NCBI GenBank assembly: GCA_022824315.1
Contig: JAJEAC010000200.1
Span: 1-52,596 of the forward strand
Direction: 5' to 3'
Length of the DNA: 52,596 bases
From: Silicimonas sp.
Lineage (GTDB): Bacteria; Pseudomonadota; Alphaproteobacteria; Rhodobacterales; Rhodobacteraceae
Shown here: positions 48,556 through 52,596 of the stretch, piece by piece
Position numbering within the stretch: the stretch's first letter is position 1
Layout of the letters: the number at the start of each line of letters is the position of its first letter
Notes under the pieces: model-generated
Databases searched by the model: none
What the model was told of the DNA's origin: nothing
The model's input: the letters and a program-made list of their open reading frames with translations, nothing else
Translations under genes and position numbers: made by a program

Positions 48556-50319
48556 CTAGACCAGCACGGCACCGCCTTCCTTGATCGCGTTGCCCGTGTC
48601 CGCGTCCTCGCCGAGCAGCATCTTGTTGTGTGGCTCGCCGGACGGGATCATCGGAAAGCAGTTTTCGTGCTTTTCGACCACGCAGTCCACGACAACAGGT
48701 CCGTCATGGGCCAGCATTTCCTTGATGCCGTCGTCCAGGTCGGCCGCATCGTCGATCTGGATGCCCTTCGCCCCGAAAGCTTCCGCGAGCTTGACGAAAT
48801 CCGGCAGCGCTTCCGACCAGGAGTGCGAATAGCGTTCGCCGTGCAGCAATTCCTGCCACTGGCGGACCATGCCGAGGCGCTCATTGTTCAGTATGAACTG
48901 CTTCACGGGAAGGCGATACTGCACCGCCGTGCCCATTTCCTGCATGTTCATGAGCCAGGACGCCTCTCCCGCGACATTGATGACCAAGGCGTCGGGATGT
49001 GCTATCTGCACGCCGATGGAAGAGGGGAAGCCGTAGCCCATGGTTCCGAGCCCGCCGCTGGTCATCCATCGCTTGGGATCGTTCATGCCCATGTATTGGG
49101 CGGCCCACATCTGGTGCTGCCCAACTTCCGTGCAGATGTAGCGATCAGGGTGGTCCTTTGTCAGTGCTTCCAGGCGCTGAATTGCATGTTGCGGCCGGAT
49201 CGTCCTGCCCGTTTGATTGAACTTGAGGCAGTCGACCTTGCGCCATTCGTTGATCTGCGCCCACCACTCCTGCACCGCCGGGGCGTCTGACTTCGCGCCT
49301 CGCGATTTCCAGACCTTCAGCAGGTCTTCCAGAACATGCGCGACATCGCCGATGATCGGCAATTCGACGTGGATGACCTTGTTGATCGAGGAAGGGTCGA
49401 TGTCGATATGGGCCTTCACTGAGCCCGGGCTGAAGTCCTGCACACGACCGGTGATGCGGTCGTCGAACCGTGCGCCGACGTTGATCATGAGGTCGCAGTC
49501 GTGCATGGCGAGGTTCGCTTCGTAGAGCCCGTGCATGCCCAGCATGCCAAGCCAGTTCTTTCCGCTGGCCGGATAGGCGCCCAGCCCCATGAGCGTGGAC
49601 GTAACGGGAAAGCCGGTGTTGTCCACCAGGCGCCGCAGAAGTTCGCACGCCCGGTCGCCGGAGTTGATGACGCCGCCACCGGTATAGAAGATCGGGCGCT
49701 TTGCGGTTTCAATCGCTTCTGCCAACGAGGTGATGACCTCAATGTCTCCCGTGATCTTCGGCGCATAGTGGCCCGTCTGGGCCGCATCTGGTCCGGTGTA
49801 AGTGCCCGAGGCGAACTGGACGTCCTTCGGGATGTCGACGAGCACCGGCCCGGGTCTGCCGTTCATGGCAACGTGAAAGGCCTCGTGGATCGTGCCTGCA
49901 AGCCTGTCCGTTTCCTTGACCAGCCAGTTGTGCTTTGTGCAAGGCCGCGTGATTCCGACCGTATCTGCCTCCTGGAAGGCGTCGTTGCCGATCATGAATG
50001 TCGGAACCTGCCCGGAGAGCAGGACGATCGGGACCGAATCCATCAGCGCGTCGGTCAGGCCCGTAACGGCGTTTGTCGCGCCCGGTCCGGACGTGACCAG
50101 GACCACGCCGGGGCGCCCGGTCGAGCGGGCATAGCCTTCTGCCGCGTGGACCGCGCCCTGTTCATGGCGCACGAGGACGTGCCGAATCCTGTTTTGCTGA
50201 AAGACCTCGTCATAGATCGGGAGCACGGCCCCGCCCGGGTAGCCGAAAACGACGTCGACCCCTTGGTCCTGCAATGCTCTCACGACCATGCTCGCGCCGG
50301 TCATCTGCTCTTGTTCCAT
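48556..50319 (-). CDS. ilvB: Acetolactate synthase large (catalytic) subunit
   Basis: This 587-residue thiamine-diphosphate enzyme makes acetolactate from two pyruvates, or acetohydroxybutyrate, the first common step to valine, leucine and isoleucine. Features are the cofactor-activating Glu in VRHEQGAVHAAEGYAR, the FAD region, and the ThDP/Mg motif, here GEASWLMNMQEMG...NNERLGMVRQW. The Asp of the usual GD(x)S is Glu452 (codon 48964-48966). The ATG at 50319 has GAGGA 8 bases upstream and is preferred over the ATG at 50346, which lies directly after the attenuator. Expression is probably controlled by the upstream attenuator. Confidence 0.94.
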   Translation of the reverse strand: MEQEQMTGASMVVRALQDQGVDVVFGYPGGAVLPIYDEVFQQNRIRHVLVRHEQGAVHAAEGYARSTGRPGVVLVTSGPGATNAVTGLTDALMDSVPIVLLSGQVPTFMIGNDAFQEADTVGITRPCTKHNWLVKETDRLAGTIHEAFHVAMNGRPGPVLVDIPKDVQFASGTYTGPDAAQTGHYAPKITGDIEVITSLAEAIETAKRPIFYTGGGVINSGDRACELLRRLVDNTGFPVTSTLMGLGAYPASGKNWLGMLGMHGLYEANLAMHDCDLMINVGARFDDRITGRVQDFSPGSVKAHIDIDPSSINKVIHVELPIIGDVAHVLEDLLKVWKSRGAKSDAPAVQEWWAQINEWRKVDCLKFNQTGRTIRPQHAIQRLEALTKDHPDRYICTEVGQHQMWAAQYMGMNDPKRWMTSGGLGTMGYGFPSSIGVQIAHPDALVINVAGEASWLMNMQEMGTAVQYRLPVKQFILNNERLGMVRQWQELLHGERYSHSWSEALPDFVKLAEAFGAKGIQIDDAADLDDGIKEMLAHDGPVVVDCVVEKHENCFPMIPSGEPHNKMLLGEDADTGNAIKEGGAVLV

Positions 50320-50346
50320 TGCGCCCGTCCTCTGTGTTCCGCGCAT

Positions 50347-50377
50347 AAAAAAACCCCCGGGTTTCGGGGGCGCATGG
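50347..50377 (-). terminator. ilvBN attenuator: terminator hairpin and antiterminator arm
   Basis: On the minus strand CCCCCGAAACCCGGGGG (50370-50354; 6-bp GC stem CCCCCG/CGGGGG) is followed by seven T residues (50353-50347), a textbook intrinsic terminator 28 bases before ilvB. The preceding CCATGCGCC (50377-50369) is perfectly complementary over 9 bases to GGCGCATGG in the leader peptide gene (50414-50406). Pairing of these two would consume the first two C residues of the terminator stem and crowd the rest, so they can act as an antiterminator. Confidence 0.85.
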
Positions 50378-50397
50378 GTGTCCGTTCAGGGATTCCG

Positions 50398-50448
50398 TTA
50401 CCGGTCCATGCGCCATGTCCCCACAAGTACTACGGCCATCGTTCCCAT
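50398..50448 (-). CDS. ilvBN leader peptide
   Basis: A 16-residue frame, MGTMAVVLVGTWRMDR, begins at ATG 50448, with GGAG 7 bases upstream (50459-50456). Codons 6-9 are GTA GTA CTT GTG (Val-Val-Leu-Val), the amino acids that the pathway makes. The antiterminator arm GGCGCATGG spans codons 12-16 (50414-50406). A ribosome stalled at the Val/Leu codons leaves this arm free to pair with 50377-50369, and one that reaches the stop codon covers it. This matches the logic of branched-chain amino-acid attenuation. Confidence 0.85.
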   Translation of the reverse strand: MGTMAVVLVGTWRMDR

Positions 50449-50473
50449 CGTCGGACTCCAATTCAGGCACGCG

Positions 50474-50501
50474 ACACTAGCAGCGTCGAAATTGGCGTCA
50501 A
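50474..50501 (-). promoter_or_regulatory. Candidate ilvBN promoter
   Basis: On the minus strand TTGACG (50501-50496) and TAGTGT (50479-50474) are 16 bases apart, a good sigma-70-type pair. A start site near 50467 would give a leader RNA of about 120 bases with the leader peptide ATG about 20 bases in, which suits an attenuator. It lies in the 123-base gap after bpt, which would make ilvBN an independent transcription unit. Confidence 0.65.
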
Positions 50502-50571
50502 CCGATAAATTTGCGTTTCTTGCGTTTCGCTCGCTGTTTGCGAAACATCCTTCACGATCTGTCTCGCCGCC

Positions 50572-51495
50572 TTACCAATTGGTCGCTTGGCTGCCACGAC
50601 CGTTCCGTGGTCGTACGGTCTTCCCGGTGCCTGGCTGTTGAGCAGCGGGCATTGGTCCGCGCGGCGCTTCAGAATGCACCGGCCGGGTGTCTGGAAGGCT
50701 GATGCGCGCCACCTGTTCCGCAACCGGTTCGGACGCCGTGCGATCAAGGTCCGGTGAGTGCTCCTTCGGGTCGCCAATGTCATTCCACTCCCCGCCGGAA
50801 TATATCTCGACGGCCGCAAAGTTCGCCTTGTAGGTCATCTTCGCCGAACCGGGCACCCAATAGCCGAGATAGACATACGGGATTCCGGCGTTCCGTGCGA
50901 TCCGGATGTGGTCCAGGATCACGTAGGTTCCGAGACTACGGCCTGCCATTTCAGGATCATAGAAGCTGTAGACCATGCTCAGCCCGTCATCGAGCACGTC
51001 GGTCAGGCACACGGCGCGGAGCGTGATGTCGCCCCCCTCTCTGGACGAGTATTCCACCACCCGTGAGCGAACCGGCGTTTCCTCGATCATTGCCGCGAAC
51101 TCGAAGATGTCCATGTCGGCCATGCCGCCGTCCGCGTGCCGGCTGTCCAGATAGGCGCGGAAAAGGGCGTACTGATCCTCTGTTGCCCAAGGCGACATTG
51201 CTTCGCGGACGAGCGACGCGTTTCGCCGGAGCGTTCGGTTCTGGCTTCGAGACGGAGCGAAGTCTTTCACCCGGATGCGAGCGGAGAAGCATGCCGAGCA
51301 CTCGGCGCAGGACGGTCGGTAGAGCACGTTCTGGGATCGGCGGAACCCCTGCTTCGAAAGCGAATTGTTCAGCTGTTCCGCATAGTTGCCCTGAAGAGAC
51401 GTGAACAGCTTTCGCTCCATCCTGCCCTCGAGGTAAGGGCAGGTTTGGGGCGCAGTCACGTAGAACTGCGGCGCGATGGGAAGAGTATGCCGCAT
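50572..51495 (-). CDS. bpt: Aspartate/glutamate leucyltransferase (bacterial protein transferase)
   Basis: This 307-residue protein matches bacterial arginyl-transferase-type enzymes that attach leucine to proteins starting with Asp or Glu and so mark them for ClpS/ClpAP. Motifs are QTCPYLEGR at the N-terminus, [14 protein letters not shown] (Cys pairs shared with ATE1), and [18 protein letters not shown] near residue 220. The last 60 residues (after about 245, rich in Pro, Gly, Arg) extend beyond the usual family end and look disordered. The ATG at 51495 has GGAAGG close upstream. Confidence 0.9.
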   Translation of the reverse strand: MRHTLPIAPQFYVTAPQTCPYLEGRMERKLFTSLQGNYAEQLNNSLSKQGFRRSQNVLYRPSCAECSACFSARIRVKDFAPSRSQNRTLRRNASLVREAMSPWATEDQYALFRAYLDSRHADGGMADMDIFEFAAMIEETPVRSRVVEYSSREGGDITLRAVCLTDVLDDGLSMVYSFYDPEMAGRSLGTYVILDHIRIARNAGIPYVYLGYWVPGSAKMTYKANFAAVEIYSGGEWNDIGDPKEHSPDLDRTASEPVAEQVARISLPDTRPVHSEAPRGPMPAAQQPGTGKTVRPRNGRGSQATNW

Positions 51496-51562
51496 GGCCT
51501 TCCGCTTGTCTTGCTCGGCACGAGACTAGCAAGCGGAAACCGCGCCGCCAATCCAAAACAGG

Positions 51563-52024
51563 TCAGGCCGTTCCGGGCGCCCGACGATTGACGGCAACCG
51601 TGCGAAGAACCACGTCGGTCAGGCCTTGCCTTCGGGCCGAGAAAAGCATCATCCCGATGGAGATCATCTGCAGGGGAAAGGTCAGCACCGAGGCGAAGTA
51701 ACCGGCAGTGTGCAGCAGCGCGGTTGTTCCATCAAGCCTTGCGCCGTCCAGCCCCCGGATCTCGATTCCCACGAGGATCATTCCCGGCGTCGCCGAGGAT
51801 GATGCGAGCGTCGCCCAGCGGTAAAGGAAACTGATGCACGCATAGACGGCCGGCAGGAAGAGCAGCGCTGTCAACAGGGTGAATGCCACAATTGCAGCGG
51901 TGGCCAGCGAGATCAGGACGACATCCAGGCACCATGCGAGGAACCGCTTGAAAGGCACGTTTCGATAGAGGCGGTCGTCGTGCTCATCGTCTGGCTGGTC
52001 AATCGGGTGTTCCAGGGATGTCAT
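51563..52024 (-). CDS. RDD-family membrane protein
   Basis: This 153-residue protein has three predicted membrane helices (CLDVVLISLATAAIVAFTLL, a LLFLPAVYACISFLY segment, and a TAGYFASVLTFPLQMISIGM segment). The RDD name motif is seen as RFLAWCLDVVL after the first Arg, and SSATPGMILVGIEI is a typical conserved stretch. GGAGG lies 8 bases before the ATG. The function is unknown; some RDD proteins are linked to sodium/proton exchange. It lies between bpt and the DUF2852 gene. Confidence 0.85.
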   Translation of the reverse strand: MTSLEHPIDQPDDEHDDRLYRNVPFKRFLAWCLDVVLISLATAAIVAFTLLTALLFLPAVYACISFLYRWATLASSSATPGMILVGIEIRGLDGARLDGTTALLHTAGYFASVLTFPLQMISIGMMLFSARRQGLTDVVLRTVAVNRRAPGTA

Positions 52025-52104
52025 GTCGAAACCCTCCGTCTTGGAATCACAGGCGGCCCTGCTGCATCAGAAGGGCCGCCGCTTCTGGGACTCAGTGTCC
52101 GGAC

Positions 52105-52527
52105 TCAGGCCCTGACAGCGTCGGGGTCGATGTCGGCGTCACGAGCCTTTCTGGCGCGCTCGGCCATGAACTGGTCGAACTCCGCCTTGTCCTTCGCGTC
52201 CCGCAGGCGCTGCAGGAAGGTCTCGAAAGAGTCCTGCTCTTCTTCAAGGCGTCGAAGTGTATCCGCCTTGTATGCATCGAAGGCCGCGTTGCCGCTGGAC
52301 TTCATGGCGGCGCGAATGTCGCCGTATTTCTTGCGCTTTTTGTCGAACATGTCCTTGCTCCAGATCATGTAGGCCAAGAGTGCCAGGCCGATTGGCCAGA
52401 AGAAGATGAAGCCGAAGATCATCGCTGCGATCCAGGCTCCCTTGCCACGCTCGTCCATCCACCGCTCGAAACGGCTGAACCAGCTTGTGAAGCCGGAAGT
52501 GGTGGCATTGAGTGTCGCGTTTGTCAT
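52105..52527 (-). CDS. DUF2852 domain protein
   Basis: This 140-residue protein has one strong membrane region (GAWIAAMIFGFIFFWPIGLA, then LLAYMIWSK) followed by a charged, helical, probably cytosolic part (KADTLRRLEEEQDSFETFLQ, then RLRDAKDKAEFDQFMAERA). This pattern is DUF2852, a family I know mainly from Alphaproteobacteria. AAGGAG lies 8 bases before the ATG. The function is unknown. The group bpt / RDD / DUF2852 appears conserved in Rhodobacteraceae by recollection. Confidence 0.85.
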   Translation of the reverse strand: MTNATLNATTSGFTSWFSRFERWMDERGKGAWIAAMIFGFIFFWPIGLALLAYMIWSKDMFDKKRKKYGDIRAAMKSSGNAAFDAYKADTLRRLEEEQDSFETFLQRLRDAKDKAEFDQFMAERARKARDADIDPDAVRA

Positions 52528-52596
52528 CCCTTGTGCTCCTTGGATTTGTGGATGTGAATGCTCTTCACATCACCGATATCGGCACTGCCGCGCGAA

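Overview
The window looks like a chromosomal piece of an alphaproteobacterium of the Rhodobacteraceae (Roseobacter-type). The grounds are the high GC content, the fabI / pdxH / two-domain cold-shock / DUF192 neighbourhood, the bpt / RDD / DUF2852 group, a class II (B12-dependent) ribonucleotide reductase, and several TRAP and ABC uptake systems. This placement rests on gene content, not on a database search.

Layout. 0-1.2 kb: the 3' end of an IS66-type transposase and a gene-poor scar. 1.2-8.8 kb: a tightly packed leucine/isovalerate catabolic operon (TetR regulator, liuB, a macro-domain gene, liuD, liuE, liuC, thiolase) behind a promoter with an 18-bp TetR-type operator. 9.2-10.6 kb: rmuC. 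10.9-14.1 kb: a nitrate/sulfonate/taurine-type ABC importer whose permease carries an unusual N-terminal extension. 14.4-21.7 kb: two divergent groups that look like a non-phosphorylating sugar-acid pathway (UxaA-type dehydratase, SDR, aminotransferase, beta-hydroxyacid dehydrogenase and DenD-like epimerase on the minus strand; FAH-type hydrolase and 2-hydroxyacid dehydrogenase on the plus strand).

22.0-26.1 kb: an accessory patch with an AbrB/Doc toxin-antitoxin pair, a decayed second copy of the 3' end of a dienelactone hydrolase gene, a two-gene AbiEii-type nucleotidyltransferase module, and the intact dienelactone hydrolase. 26.6-29.3 kb: a cytochrome P450 and an aldo/keto reductase. 29.5-35.0 kb: a TRAP transporter operon led by a DadA-like FAD oxidase, divergent from an Asp/Glu-racemase-family gene. 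35.4-38.8 kb: a SWIM-SNF2 helicase. 39.5-42.7 kb: gpt, fabI, pdxH, a double cold-shock protein and a DUF192 protein. 42.9 kb: tRNA-Pro(TGG). 43.8-47.5 kb: nrdJ behind a tandem NrdR-box-like site. 47.9-50.5 kb: ilvBN with a complete attenuator (promoter, Val/Leu leader peptide, antiterminator and terminator). 50.6-52.5 kb: bpt, an RDD protein and a DUF2852 protein.

The most notable points are the macro-domain gene translationally embedded between the two methylcrotonyl-CoA carboxylase subunit genes, the ilvBN attenuator, the tandem NrdR-like boxes at exactly 31-bp spacing, the nucleotidyltransferase module bounded by decayed and intact copies of one gene, and the permease with an added periplasmic domain.
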